Shown piece after piece: positions 37,624 through 48,141 of a DNA stretch of 64,000 nucleotides. Both the position numbers and the translations under genes were made by a program. Within the stretch, counting starts at the first letter, position 1. Every line of letters starts with the position of its first letter. The notes beneath the pieces are model-generated. The model worked only from the letters and a program-made list of their open reading frames with translations, made no database searches and was not told the origin of the DNA. This stretch comes from Halomonas sp. 25-S5. GTDB lineage: Bacteria; Pseudomonadota; Gammaproteobacteria; Pseudomonadales; Halomonadaceae. The DNA lies in contig NZ_JARANV010000008.1 of NCBI RefSeq assembly GCF_029889845.1, positions 1 to 64,000 on the forward strand, in the 5' to 3' direction.

Positions 37624-38367
37624 CTAAATCGACGCGATCTGGACGACCTCCAGGCGCGTCTCGCCCGTGGCGTCGATGCGGGCCTGGAAGCGCACATCCA
37701 CGTCGCGCAGCCGGACCCCGTAGACCCGCGCCTCGGCGCCGCTGCGGTAGGCGGGGCGCGGGTCCTGGGCCAGCACCTGGCGAATCAGTTCACTCAGCGC
37801 GTCACCGTCGGGGCGCTCGGCCAGCACGGCCTCTGCCTCGGGCGAGAGGCTGACCGCCAGGGTCGGCGGCGGTTCGGGGGCGAAGCCGGCGTGGGCCTCG
37901 GGGCGGGCCTCCGCCCAGGGAAGATAGGGCTTGATGTCGAGTACCGGGGTGCCGTCGACCAGGTCGGCGCCGCGAAGCCGCAGGCGTACCCCGCGGGTGG
38001 TGTCGATGTCGACCAGCTCCACCAGCGACAGCCCCAGGCGGTTGGGGCGGTGGGTGCTGCGACTGGCGAAGACCCCCACCCGGGTGTTGCCGCCGAGGCG
38101 AGGCGGGCGCACCAGCGGGGTCCAGCGCGCCGGGTCGGGCTGTTCGGGACTGAGGTGGAAGACGAAGGTCAGCCAGAGGTGGCTGAAGGCCTCCAGGCCG
38201 CGCACCGCCAGCGGGTCATCGAAGGGCGGGACCAGCACCAGGGACGCCCGGGCCGCCGTTGCCAGCCCCGGCTGGCGCGGGATGCCGAACTTGTCCGGGA
38301 AGTCGCTCTCGATGATGCCGATGGGCGTCAGATGGAAGGCGTCGAGTGGGGCGGGGAGATCGTTCAT
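37624..38367 (-). CDS. trmO: tRNA (N6-threonylcarbamoyladenosine37-N6)-methyltransferase
   Basis: This 247-aa protein of the TsaA/TrmO (YaeB, UPF0066) family methylates t6A37 in tRNA-Thr using S-adenosylmethionine. Signatures are PIGIIESDFPDKFGIPRQPGL split over the N-terminus, FVFHLSPEQ, GVFASRSTHRPNRLGLS and LDIKPYLPWAE. The C-terminal region (about 170-247) supplies the usual small domain. It is convergent with purC and divergent from the GNAT gene. tsaB, in the t6A pathway, is elsewhere in this window. Confidence 0.94.
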   Translation of the reverse strand: MNDLPAPLDAFHLTPIGIIESDFPDKFGIPRQPGLATAARASLVLVPPFDDPLAVRGLEAFSHLWLTFVFHLSPEQPDPARWTPLVRPPRLGGNTRVGVFASRSTHRPNRLGLSLVELVDIDTTRGVRLRLRGADLVDGTPVLDIKPYLPWAEARPEAHAGFAPEPPPTLAVSLSPEAEAVLAERPDGDALSELIRQVLAQDPRPAYRSGAEARVYGVRLRDVDVRFQARIDATGETRLEVVQIASI

Positions 38368-38460
38368 GGCATATCCTGACAGTGTCCACCTACAGGGCTT
38401 GGCCCCGCGGCGTGGCTTGGGTAGTCTGCTGGGTCGATCATCATCTCAGGAAGGTCTCGC

Positions 38461-39018
38461 ATGCGTCTTGCCGACATCGATAACGGTCCCGCGCCGGCCG
38501 AGCCGCCGCCCTTCGGGCATCGCCGTGGTCCGCGCATCGTCTATCGCACGGCCCGGGTCCGCGACGCCGCCGACCAGGCCGAGGTCTTCCACCACGCCGT
38601 GATGCAGGGGGCGGCGGGACACTACTCGCTGGCCGAGCGCCAGGCCTGGGCGATGGCGCTGCCCCGGGATGGCAGTGCCTGGGCGGCGCGCCAGGCGCTC
38701 TACACCACCCTGGTCGCCGACTGCGAAGGCCGCTGCGTGGGGTTCCTGGAGCTGGACATCCCCCGCGGGCGGATCGAGACCCTCTATGTCTGGCCGTCGC
38801 TGGGCCGGCGCGGGATCGGCTCGACCCTGCTGGTGCATGCCGAGCGGATGCTGCTGGAACAGGGCGTGACCCGGGCCGCCATCGAGGCCAGCGCCATGCT
38901 GGTCGATGGCCTGGTGCACCGCGGCTGGCAGCGGCTGGGCGACGACTGGGTCGAACGCGGCGGCGAGCAGCTCTACCGCCAGCGGCTCGAGAAGCGGCTG
39001 GTCGCGGTCGAGACCTGA
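38461..39018 (+). CDS. GNAT family N-acetyltransferase
   Basis: This 185-aa acetyltransferase-like protein has the GNAT core. CVGFLELDIPRGRIETLYVWPS corresponds in part to beta-strand 4, and the acetyl-CoA loop region is SLGRRGIGSTLLVHAERMLL. The last third (GWQRLGDDWVERGGEQLYRQ) resembles the end of YafP-type members. The first 35 residues are Pro-rich and unconserved. The start ATG follows AGGAAGG. The substrate is unknown. It is convergent with nadC. Confidence 0.85.
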   Translation: MRLADIDNGPAPAEPPPFGHRRGPRIVYRTARVRDAADQAEVFHHAVMQGAAGHYSLAERQAWAMALPRDGSAWAARQALYTTLVADCEGRCVGFLELDIPRGRIETLYVWPSLGRRGIGSTLLVHAERMLLEQGVTRAAIEASAMLVDGLVHRGWQRLGDDWVERGGEQLYRQRLEKRLVAVET

Positions 39019-39026
39019 GGGGCCGT

Positions 39027-39914
<888 letters not shown>

Positions 39915-39955
39915 TCATTATAGGGAAACCCATGCATCGACGTCAGGGAAAAACC

Positions 39956-40546
39956 ATGCGTATCGACGACGGCTGGCTGCGCGGCGCCCGGCGACTTCCC
40001 TCGCCCAACCAGGACGAACGCCCGGCCGGGGAGATCTCGTTGCTGCTGCTGCACGCCATCAGCCTGCCGCCCGGGGCCTTCGGAGGCGAGCATATCGAGC
40101 GGCTCTTCACTAACCGGCTCGACCCCGCGGCCCATCCCTTCTTCGCGGCCATCGCCGACCTGCGCGTCTCGGCTCACCTGCTGATCCGGCGCGACGGCGA
40201 GTGCGTGCAGTTCGTGCCCTTCCAGGCGCGGGCCTGGCATGCCGGGCACTCGCGGTGGCGGGACGGAGGGCGCGAGCGCCGGGCGCTGAATGACTTCGCC
40301 CTGGGCATCGAGCTGGAGGGCGATGAAGTCCGCCCCTACACCGGCGCCCAGTACCGAACGCTCGCGGCCGTCACCCGCGCGCTGCTGGAGGCCTACCCGG
40401 CCCTCGACGAGACGCGCATCACCAGCCATGCCCGGGTGGCACCGCTGCGCAAGAACGACCCTGGGCCCGCCTTCGACTGGGCCTACTTTCGCCAGGAAAT
40501 GGCCAGAGGATGTCCTGAAGGGTGTCAAAAAGGCTTAATCGATTAA
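39956..40546 (+). CDS. ampD: 1,6-anhydro-N-acetylmuramoyl-L-alanine amidase
   Basis: This 196-aa cytoplasmic zinc amidase removes the peptide from anhydromuropeptides during cell-wall recycling. Zinc ligands are the His of LLLLHAISLPPG and the His and Asp of TSHARVAPLRKNDPGPAFDW. HPFFAAIADLRVSAHLLI and ALGIELEG are further signatures. I chose the ATG at 39956 because MRIDDGWL matches family starts and AGGGA precedes it; an ATG at 39932 is also possible. The last codons overlap a 14-bp palindrome (40534-40547). Confidence 0.94.
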   Translation: MRIDDGWLRGARRLPSPNQDERPAGEISLLLLHAISLPPGAFGGEHIERLFTNRLDPAAHPFFAAIADLRVSAHLLIRRDGECVQFVPFQARAWHAGHSRWRDGGRERRALNDFALGIELEGDEVRPYTGAQYRTLAAVTRALLEAYPALDETRITSHARVAPLRKNDPGPAFDWAYFRQEMARGCPEGCQKGLID

Positions 40547-40857
40547 GTCTGAATGGCACGCTTGCTTCATACGGTAGTTTAACTACAACTGTCTGAGAAG
40601 GGTCGATTTCGATGGGCAGGGCGCACGTAATCCGCTGTGCTGCGGTGCAATATGGGTTATATGGAAACTATTTCCATTCTATATTGAATTGGCAGGGCCT
40701 GGTGTTTACGGTATCTTCGCGCCAATAGCAGCGGCACATCAGACACTGCCTAGTAAAATAACTACAGGCCTGACGCGTTCGGTCTGCAAGTCTGAACATG
40801 AGCGCCACTCGCCCCTCTGCGGGGCCGTAGTCACCACCGTCATTCGGAGAGACGTCT
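40534..40857 (+). promoter_or_regulatory. Control region of the aceEF operon, with three palindromes
   Basis: This stretch of over 300 bp between ampD and aceE contains no credible gene. It has three perfect inverted repeats: CTTAATCGATTAAG at 40534-40547, GTAGTTTAACTAC at 40574-40586 and ATGGAAACTATTTCCAT at 40661-40677. The last two resemble operator sizes for GntR/PdhR-type regulators, but none matches the E. coli PdhR consensus. A purine-rich GGAGAG lies 7 nt before the aceE ATG. Confidence 0.5.
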
Positions 40858-43536
40858 ATGAGTCTGGAAACAAGAGAAGATCTCGATCCGGTCGAAACCA
40901 CGGAATGGCTGGATTCCCTGGAGTCGGTCCTGGATCGCGAGGGCGAGGATCGTGCCCGGTACCTGATGACGCGCCTCGCCGACCGCGTGCGTCGCGATGG
41001 CATGCAGGTGCCCTTCTCGGTGACCACCCCGCATCGCAACACCATACCGGTGCACCGCGAGGCGCCGATGCCGGGCGATCTGTTCATGGAACGTCGCATC
41101 CGTTCGCTGATTCGCTGGAACATGGCCGCCATGGTCACCCGGGCCAACAAGGCCAACAAGGGCATCGGCGGCCATCTGGCCAGCTTCATGTCCTCGGCGA
41201 CCCTCTATGACGTGGGCTTCAACCATTTCTTCCGCGCTGCCAACGGCGACTTCCAGGGCGACTTGGTGTTCATCCAGGGACACAGTTCCCCGGGCATCTA
41301 TGCGCGCTCCTTCCTCGAGGGTCGCCTCACCGAGGAGCAGATGGACAAGTTTCGCCAGGAGGTGGATGGCGACGGCCTGTCGTCCTACCCGCACCCCTGG
41401 CTGATGCCGGACTACTGGCAGCTGCCCACGGTGTCCATGGGGCTGGGCCCGATCATGGCGATCTACCAGGCCCACGTCATGAAGTACCTCGATCAGCGTG
41501 GCCTGCAGCCCATGCACGACCGCAAGGTCTGGGCTTTCCTGGGCGACGGTGAGTGTGATGAGCCGGAGACCCTGGGCGCCATCCACCTGGCCAGCCGCGA
41601 GAAGCTCGACAATCTCAATTTCGTCATCAACTGCAACCTGCAACGCCTCGACGGCCCGGTGCGCGGCAACTCGCGCATCATGGACGAGCTCGAGGGGGTC
41701 TTCCGCGGCGCCGGCTGGAACGTCCTCAAGGTCGTCTGGGGCCGCCTGTGGGATCCGCTCTTCGAGAAGGACAAGAAGGGCGTCCTGCAGAACCTGATGG
41801 ACGAGACCGTCGACGGCGAGTACCAGAACTGCAAGTCCAACGGCGGCGCCTACACCCGGGAGAACTTCTTCGGCAAGTACCCCGAGACCGCCAAGATGGT
41901 CGAGGACATGTCCGACGAGGACATCTGGAAGCTCAACCGCGGCGGCCACGACCCGTTCAAGGTCTACGCGGCCTATCATGAGGCCTTCCATAACGCCAAC
42001 GGTCGTCCCACCGTGATCCTGGCGCACACCGTCAAGGGCTACGGCCTGGGGGCCGCTGGCGGCGAGGCCGACAACGAGGCGCATCAGGTCAAGTCGATCG
42101 ACGACCCGGAAGTGTTGAAGAAGTTCCGCGACCGCTTCGGCATTCCGGTCTCCGACGAAGCGATCGAAAACGAGATGCCCTACTACAAGCCGGCCGACGA
42201 CTCGCCGGAGATGAAGTACATGCATCTCCAGCGCGAGCGACTGGGCGGCTATCTGCCGGCGCGCAACCCCGACTTCCAGGCACTGGACATCCCGGGCCTC
42301 GACGACAAGATCTTCGCCTCGCAAACCGGCGGCTCCAAGGGTCGCGAGGTCTCCACGACCATGGCCTTCGTGCGCATTCTCAACGGCCTGGTCAAGCACA
42401 AGGGCTTCGGCAAGCAGGTGGTGCCGATCGTGCCCGACGAGGCGCGCACATTCGGCATGGAGGGCATGTTCCGCCAGCTCGGCATCTACACCTCCGAGGG
42501 CCAGAAGTACGAACCCATGGATAAGGGCCAGCTGATGTACTATCGCGAGGATAAGGCTGGCCAGGTGCTCGAGGAGGGCATCACCGAGGCCGGCGCCATG
42601 TCCTCCTGGATCGCCGCCGCGACCTCCTACAGCAACCACGGCCTGCCGCTGCTACCGTTCTACGTCTACTACTCGATGTTCGGCTTCCAACGCATCGGCG
42701 ATCTGGCCTGGGCCGCCGGCGACATGCAGGCCCGCGGCTTCCTGGTCGGCGGCACCGCCGGTCGCACCACCTTGAACGGCGAGGGGCTGCAGCACCAGGA
42801 CGGCCACAGCCATCTGCAGGCGTCGATGATCCCCAACTGCCGCAGCTACGATCCCACCTATGCCCATGAGGTGGCGGTGATCGTCCAGGATGGCCTGAAG
42901 CGCATGTTCACCGACAAGGAGAACTGCTTCTACTACCTGACGGTGATGAACGAGAACTACGAACACCCGGCCCTCGACGAGGTACCCGCCGCCGACATCA
43001 TCAAGGGCATGTACCGGCTACGCGAGACCCAGGGCGACAAGGGCCGCGTGCAGCTGCTGGGTTGCGGCACCATCCTGCGCGAGGTCGAGGCCGCCGCCGA
43101 GATGCTCGCCGAGGAGTGGGGCGTGGGCGCCGACACCTGGAGCGTCACCAGCTTCAACGAGCTGCGTCGCGAGGCCCTGGAGATCGATCGCCAGGCCTTC
43201 ATCAACCCCGGGGCCGAGCCGGGCAAGCCCCACGTCACCGCCTGCCTGGAAGGCCGGAAGGGCCCGGCGATCGCCGCCACCGATTACATGAAGCTGTTCG
43301 CCGACCAGGTCCGCGCCTGGGTGCCGACCGACTATCATGTACTGGGGACCGACGGCTTCGGCCGCTCCGATACCCGCGAGAAGCTGCGCGGCTTCTTCGA
43401 GGTCGACCGCCGCTTCGTGACCGTGGCTGCGCTCAAGGCGCTGGCCAACCGTGGCGAGCTGGATCGCAAGGTCGTCGGCGAGGCACTCAAGAAGTACGGC
43501 ATCGACCCGGCCAAGCCCAACCCGCTTGCGGTGTGA
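40858..43536 (+). CDS. aceE: Pyruvate dehydrogenase E1 component (homodimeric)
   Basis: This 892-aa thiamine-dependent E1 decarboxylates pyruvate and acetylates the lipoyl groups of AceF. The thiamine-diphosphate motif runs from LGDGECDEPET to NCNLQRLDGPV. GHSSPGIYARSFLEGRL and HTVKGYGLG are typical of the homodimeric type, as is the length. It is the first gene of an aceE-aceF operon, with 75 nt between them. The lpd gene for E3 is not present here and must be elsewhere. Confidence 0.97.
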   Translation: MSLETREDLDPVETTEWLDSLESVLDREGEDRARYLMTRLADRVRRDGMQVPFSVTTPHRNTIPVHREAPMPGDLFMERRIRSLIRWNMAAMVTRANKANKGIGGHLASFMSSATLYDVGFNHFFRAANGDFQGDLVFIQGHSSPGIYARSFLEGRLTEEQMDKFRQEVDGDGLSSYPHPWLMPDYWQLPTVSMGLGPIMAIYQAHVMKYLDQRGLQPMHDRKVWAFLGDGECDEPETLGAIHLASREKLDNLNFVINCNLQRLDGPVRGNSRIMDELEGVFRGAGWNVLKVVWGRLWDPLFEKDKKGVLQNLMDETVDGEYQNCKSNGGAYTRENFFGKYPETAKMVEDMSDEDIWKLNRGGHDPFKVYAAYHEAFHNANGRPTVILAHTVKGYGLGAAGGEADNEAHQVKSIDDPEVLKKFRDRFGIPVSDEAIENEMPYYKPADDSPEMKYMHLQRERLGGYLPARNPDFQALDIPGLDDKIFASQTGGSKGREVSTTMAFVRILNGLVKHKGFGKQVVPIVPDEARTFGMEGMFRQLGIYTSEGQKYEPMDKGQLMYYREDKAGQVLEEGITEAGAMSSWIAAATSYSNHGLPLLPFYVYYSMFGFQRIGDLAWAAGDMQARGFLVGGTAGRTTLNGEGLQHQDGHSHLQASMIPNCRSYDPTYAHEVAVIVQDGLKRMFTDKENCFYYLTVMNENYEHPALDEVPAADIIKGMYRLRETQGDKGRVQLLGCGTILREVEAAAEMLAEEWGVGADTWSVTSFNELRREALEIDRQAFINPGAEPGKPHVTACLEGRKGPAIAATDYMKLFADQVRAWVPTDYHVLGTDGFGRSDTREKLRGFFEVDRRFVTVAALKALANRGELDRKVVGEALKKYGIDPAKPNPLAV

Positions 43537-43611
43537 GGCGTCGCCCGAGCGATTCGGTGGCATGGCGGGCCCTCGGGCCCGCCCCCGTCAAGAGTTTGAA
43601 GGAGCGCGACC

Positions 43612-45639
43612 TTGAGTAGCGAAATCATCAAAGTTCCGGACATCGGTGGCGATACCGATGTGGAAATCATCGAGATCGCGGTGGCTGAGGGCGATGTCAT
43701 CGCCCCCGAGGATACCCTGATCACGCTGGAGTCCGACAAGGCCAGCATGGACGTGCCGGCGCCCAAGGGCGGCAAGGTGCTGAAGGTGCTGGTCAAGGAG
43801 GGCGACACCGTCTCCGAGGGCGACGACATCGTCGAGATCGAGGCCGAGGGTGGCGGCGACGCCGACGCTGGTGGCAAGGGAGAGGCCGAGAAGGCTCCCG
43901 AGCCCGAGAAGGCGCCCGAGCCGGCCCCGGAGAAGCCCGCGGCCAAGAAGAGCGGCGGCGGCAAGCAGACCGTCGAGATCAAGGTGCCCGACCTCGGCGG
44001 CTCCGCCGACGTGGAGATCATCGAGGTGGCGGTGGCCGCCGGCGACCAGGTCGACGCGGAAGACACCCTGATCACCCTGGAGTCCGACAAGGCCTCCATG
44101 GACGTGCCGAGCCCCCAGGCCGGCAAGATCGCCAGCCTGACGGTCAAGGAGGGCGATACCGTCTCCGAGGGTGACGTCATCGGCACCATGGAAGTCGAGG
44201 ACGCGGGTACCGGCGAGGGCGGCGGTGACGCCGAGTCGGCGCCCGCGCCGGCCGAGAGTGCTCCGCAGGCCGAGGCCCCGGCCGAGGACGAGAGTGCCGG
44301 TGGCGGCGAGCCGGAGCGCAAGGAAGTCCGCGTGCCGGACCTGTCCGGTTCCACCGACGTGCCGATCATCGAGATCGCCGCCAGCGCCGGCGACGAGGTC
44401 GACGAGGAGGACCCGCTGATCACCCTGGAGTCCGACAAGGCCTCCATGGACGTGCCCAGCCCCTACAAGGGCAAGCTCCTCGAGCTGACCGTCAAGGAGG
44501 GCGACACCGTCTCCGAAGGCGACCTGATCGGCTATATCGAGGTGGCCGGCACTCCGGTGGCCGGCACTCCGGTGGCGGGCAGCAAGCCTGCCGCCAAGCC
44601 GGCGGCGAAGGCGCCCGAGCAGAAGCAACCGCAGCAGAAGGCCGAGGCGCCGGCCGGGACTCCCGCCGGCTCGCCGAGCCCCGAGGCGCAGATGGCCGCC
44701 CACAAGCCGCGCGACGGCAAACTGGTGCACGCCGGCCCGGCGGTGCGCATGCTGGCCCGCGAGCTGGGCGTCGACCTGGGGCTGGTCAAGCCCAGCGGCC
44801 CCAAGGAGCGCGTGCTCAAGGAGGACGTCCTCGCCTACGTCAAGCAGGTCATGGACGGCAAGGCCCAGACGCCCGCCGCGGCGGCACCGGCCGCCGCCGG
44901 CAGCGGCATTCCGCCGATCCCGGATCAGGACTTCAGCCAGTTCGGCGAGGTGGAAGAGAAGCCGATGGGTCGCCTGATGAAGATGGGCGCCACCAACCTG
45001 CATCGCAGCTGGGTCAATCTGCCCCACGTCACGCAGTTCGACGAGGCGGACATCAGCGAGCTGGAGGCCTTCCGCAAGTCGATGAAGGCCGAGGCCGAGG
45101 CGCAGGGCGCCAAGCTCACGCCGCTGCCCTTCCTGATCAAGGCCTGCGCCTTCGCGCTGCGCAAGTACCCGCAGTTCAACGTCAGCCTGAAGAGCGATGG
45201 CGAGACGCTGGTGCACAAGAAGTACGTGCATGTCGGCGTCGCCGTGGACACCCCGGACGGCCTGATGGTGCCGGTGATCCGCGATGCCGACCGGAAGTCG
45301 CTGATCGAGCTGGCCAAGGAGTCCGTGGAGCTGGCCAAGAAGGCCCAGTCGAAGAAGCTCAAGCGGGAGGAGATGACCGGGGGCTGCTTCACCATCTCCA
45401 GCCTGGGCTCCATCGGCGGCACCGCCTTCACGCCGATCGTCAACGCCCCGGAGGTGGCCATCCTCGGCATCTCCAAGGCGCAGATGAAGCCGGTGTGGGA
45501 TGGCCAGGCCTTCCATCCGCGGCTGATGATGCCGCTGTGCCTCTCCTATGACCACCGGGCGGTCAACGGCGCCGATGCGGCGCGCTTTACCGCCTTCCTG
45601 GGTCAGGTGCTGACGGATATCCGTCGCCTGCTGCTGTAA
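43612..45639 (+). CDS. aceF: Pyruvate dehydrogenase E2, dihydrolipoamide acetyltransferase
   Basis: This 675-aa E2 has three N-terminal lipoyl domains, each with the ESDKASMDVP lipoylation motif (about residues 1-80, 118-195 and 228-305). Ala/Pro/Glu-rich linkers follow, then an E1/E3-binding domain (about 360-400, AGPAVRMLARELGVDL) and the catalytic domain. The active-site motif reads DHRAVNGADAARF, with Asn in place of the Asp of E. coli; Pseudomonas and Azotobacter enzymes share this Asn. The start is TTG, preceded by GAAGGAG. A duplicated AGTPV follows the third lipoyl domain. Confidence 0.97.
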   Translation: MSSEIIKVPDIGGDTDVEIIEIAVAEGDVIAPEDTLITLESDKASMDVPAPKGGKVLKVLVKEGDTVSEGDDIVEIEAEGGGDADAGGKGEAEKAPEPEKAPEPAPEKPAAKKSGGGKQTVEIKVPDLGGSADVEIIEVAVAAGDQVDAEDTLITLESDKASMDVPSPQAGKIASLTVKEGDTVSEGDVIGTMEVEDAGTGEGGGDAESAPAPAESAPQAEAPAEDESAGGGEPERKEVRVPDLSGSTDVPIIEIAASAGDEVDEEDPLITLESDKASMDVPSPYKGKLLELTVKEGDTVSEGDLIGYIEVAGTPVAGTPVAGSKPAAKPAAKAPEQKQPQQKAEAPAGTPAGSPSPEAQMAAHKPRDGKLVHAGPAVRMLARELGVDLGLVKPSGPKERVLKEDVLAYVKQVMDGKAQTPAAAAPAAAGSGIPPIPDQDFSQFGEVEEKPMGRLMKMGATNLHRSWVNLPHVTQFDEADISELEAFRKSMKAEAEAQGAKLTPLPFLIKACAFALRKYPQFNVSLKSDGETLVHKKYVHVGVAVDTPDGLMVPVIRDADRKSLIELAKESVELAKKAQSKKLKREEMTGGCFTISSLGSIGGTAFTPIVNAPEVAILGISKAQMKPVWDGQAFHPRLMMPLCLSYDHRAVNGADAARFTAFLGQVLTDIRRLLL

Positions 45640-45683
45640 GGCAGGCGTCGACCGTCTGGCTCGGCCCGAGCACTCGACCCACG

Positions 45684-45707
45684 CAACGGCGCCGCAAGGC
45701 GCCGTTG
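45684..45707 (+). terminator. Terminator after aceF
   Basis: A 10-bp stem, CAACGGCGCC and its complement, encloses a GCAA tetraloop. TCGTTT follows. It lies 45 nt after the aceF stop. Confidence 0.8.
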
Positions 45708-45915
45708 TCGTTTGCGGGACTCTCCTCATGCAGGGCTTGGCTCAAGCGGGGCAGACCAAAGTGCAACCTGGCCGCAGCGGCTTGATGCCGCACTCTTTTT
45801 TCCTCTTTAGCGACCTGGGTCGGGGCCCTTCGCTTGTCTGCGCCCGGCGGCGCGGTTATTGTTCGCCCCTTACCTTTCTTCGTCGACCAGAAACACACTT
45901 ATAAGGAGCTGTTAG

Positions 45916-46572
<657 letters not shown>

Positions 46573-46593
46573 GCCCCACTCTCACAGTCCCTT

Positions 46594-46624
46594 GACGAAG
46601 GCCCGCCCTGCGCGGGCCTTCGTC
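46594..46624 (+). terminator. Terminator after adk
   Basis: A 13-bp perfect stem (GACGAAGGCCCGC and its complement) with a 5-nt loop lies 21 nt after the adk stop and is followed by GTTGG. Confidence 0.8.
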
Positions 46625-46679
46625 GTTGGCGGTGGCGCGCGTATAATGCCCCGACATTTCCCGCCGCGACCTCTTGCCC

Positions 46680-47384
46680 ATGCCGATCCTGCTGGCCCTG
46701 GATGCCTCCTCGAGCGCCTGTTCCGCCGCCCTGCTGCGCCGCCGCGAGGGCCTCGACGACGAACTGATCTCACGCTTCGCCCTGACCCCGCGGGAGCACA
46801 CCCGGCGGCTGCTGCCGATGGTCGACGAGGTACTCGCCGAGGCCGGCCTGCCGGCCTCGGCGCTGGACGCCGTGGCCTATGGCAGGGGGCCGGGCTCCTT
46901 CACCGGCCTGCGCATCGCCGCGGGGGTCGCCCAGGGGCTTGCCTTCGGCCTCGACCGGCCACTGGTCGGCGTCTCGACCCTCGAGGCGCTGGCGCTGGGC
47001 GCCCATCGTCGCCACCTCTACCGCTGGCTGATCACCGCCCTGGACGCCCGCATGGGCGAGATCTACGTGGCGGCCTGGCAGTGCCGCGATGGCGTGCCCA
47101 TGGCGCTGACCGAGGAGGCGGTGATGCCACCGGCGCGGCTGCGCCTGCCCGCCGGCCATGACGACCACGACTGGGTCGGCATCGGCTCCGGCTGGACCCT
47201 GTGGCCGCAGATGTCCGCCGAGGTGAAGGCCGGCATGGGACTCTGCCTGACCGAGCTCGAGGCCGATGCCGCCGACATGGCACGCCTGGCGATCCACGCC
47301 TTCGTCGCCGGCGAGGCCCGACCGGCCCACGAGGTGCAGCCGGTCTATCTGCGCGACCGGGTCGCCTGGCAGAAGGGCCGATGA
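46680..47384 (+). CDS. tsaB: tRNA threonylcarbamoyladenosine biosynthesis protein TsaB
   Basis: This 234-aa ASKHA-fold protein is the partner of TsaD and TsaE in forming t6A37. The N-terminal [15 protein letters not shown], the segment [15 protein letters not shown], and [20 protein letters not shown] are diagnostic. The ATG at 46680 is taken; a TTG two codons earlier is in frame. Its stop overlaps the rsmJ start (ATGA), so both are coupled. Confidence 0.94.
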   Translation: MPILLALDASSSACSAALLRRREGLDDELISRFALTPREHTRRLLPMVDEVLAEAGLPASALDAVAYGRGPGSFTGLRIAAGVAQGLAFGLDRPLVGVSTLEALALGAHRRHLYRWLITALDARMGEIYVAAWQCRDGVPMALTEEAVMPPARLRLPAGHDDHDWVGIGSGWTLWPQMSAEVKAGMGLCLTELEADAADMARLAIHAFVAGEARPAHEVQPVYLRDRVAWQKGR

Positions 47385-48139
47385 GGTCAGCCGTGCCGTT
47401 GGGCGTGCAGGACCCGGCCCTGGCGGCGCGTCTCGGCCTGCCCCGGGCCGCGGAGGGCGAGGCCGAGCTGCTGCTGGTCCGCCAGGGCGATCGCCTGGTA
47501 CTGGCCGGCGACCCGAAACGCTATGGCCATCCGCTGGCGGTGGATTTCGTCGCCGGGCGTGCCGCCCATCGGCGTCGCTTCGGCGGCGGTCGTGGCCAGC
47601 TGGTGGCCCGCGCCTGTGGCCTGGCCAGGGGCGTCACACCCTCGGTGGTGGATGCCACCGCGGGGCTCGGGCGCGACGCCTTCGTGCTGGCGAGCCTGGG
47701 AGCCGAGGTGCTGCTGATCGAGCGGGTGGCGGCGATCTTCGCGCTGCTGGAGGACGGCCTGTCGCGGGCGCGGCTCGATCCCGAGATCCGCGAGATCGCC
47801 GCGCGCATGCACCTGGTGCACGGCGATGCCGGCCGCGAGCTTTCGACCCTGGTGGCGAGCCGCGAGGTGGCCCCCGAGGTGATCCATCTCGACCCGATGT
47901 TCCCCCACCGCGACAAGTCCGCGCTGGTCAAGAAGGAGATGCGGCTCTTCCGCACCCTGGCCGGGGATGACCCGGACGCCCCGCGGCTGCTCGAGGCGGC
48001 ACTGGACGTGGCGACCCATCGGGTGGTGGTCAAGCGGCCACGCAAGGCGCCGCCCATCGAGGGGCCCTCGCCGCGCCACGTCATCGAGGACAGGACCAGT
48101 CGCTACGACCTCTACGTTCACCGCCGCCTGGAGGCCTGA
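47381..48139 (+). CDS. rsmJ: 16S rRNA (guanine(1516)-N(2))-methyltransferase
   Basis: This 252-aa SAM-dependent methyltransferase has a Rossmann motif in [20 protein letters not shown]. The RsmJ catalytic segment is [20 protein letters not shown], and the C-terminal motif is [14 protein letters not shown]. It methylates G1516 of 16S rRNA. It starts within the tsaB stop codon. The stop is 2 nt from the convergent plsB stop, so the transcripts must overlap or share a bidirectional end. Confidence 0.95.
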   Translation: MRSAVPLGVQDPALAARLGLPRAAEGEAELLLVRQGDRLVLAGDPKRYGHPLAVDFVAGRAAHRRRFGGGRGQLVARACGLARGVTPSVVDATAGLGRDAFVLASLGAEVLLIERVAAIFALLEDGLSRARLDPEIREIAARMHLVHGDAGRELSTLVASREVAPEVIHLDPMFPHRDKSALVKKEMRLFRTLAGDDPDAPRLLEAALDVATHRVVVKRPRKAPPIEGPSPRHVIEDRTSRYDLYVHRRLEA

Positions 48140-48141
48140 GT

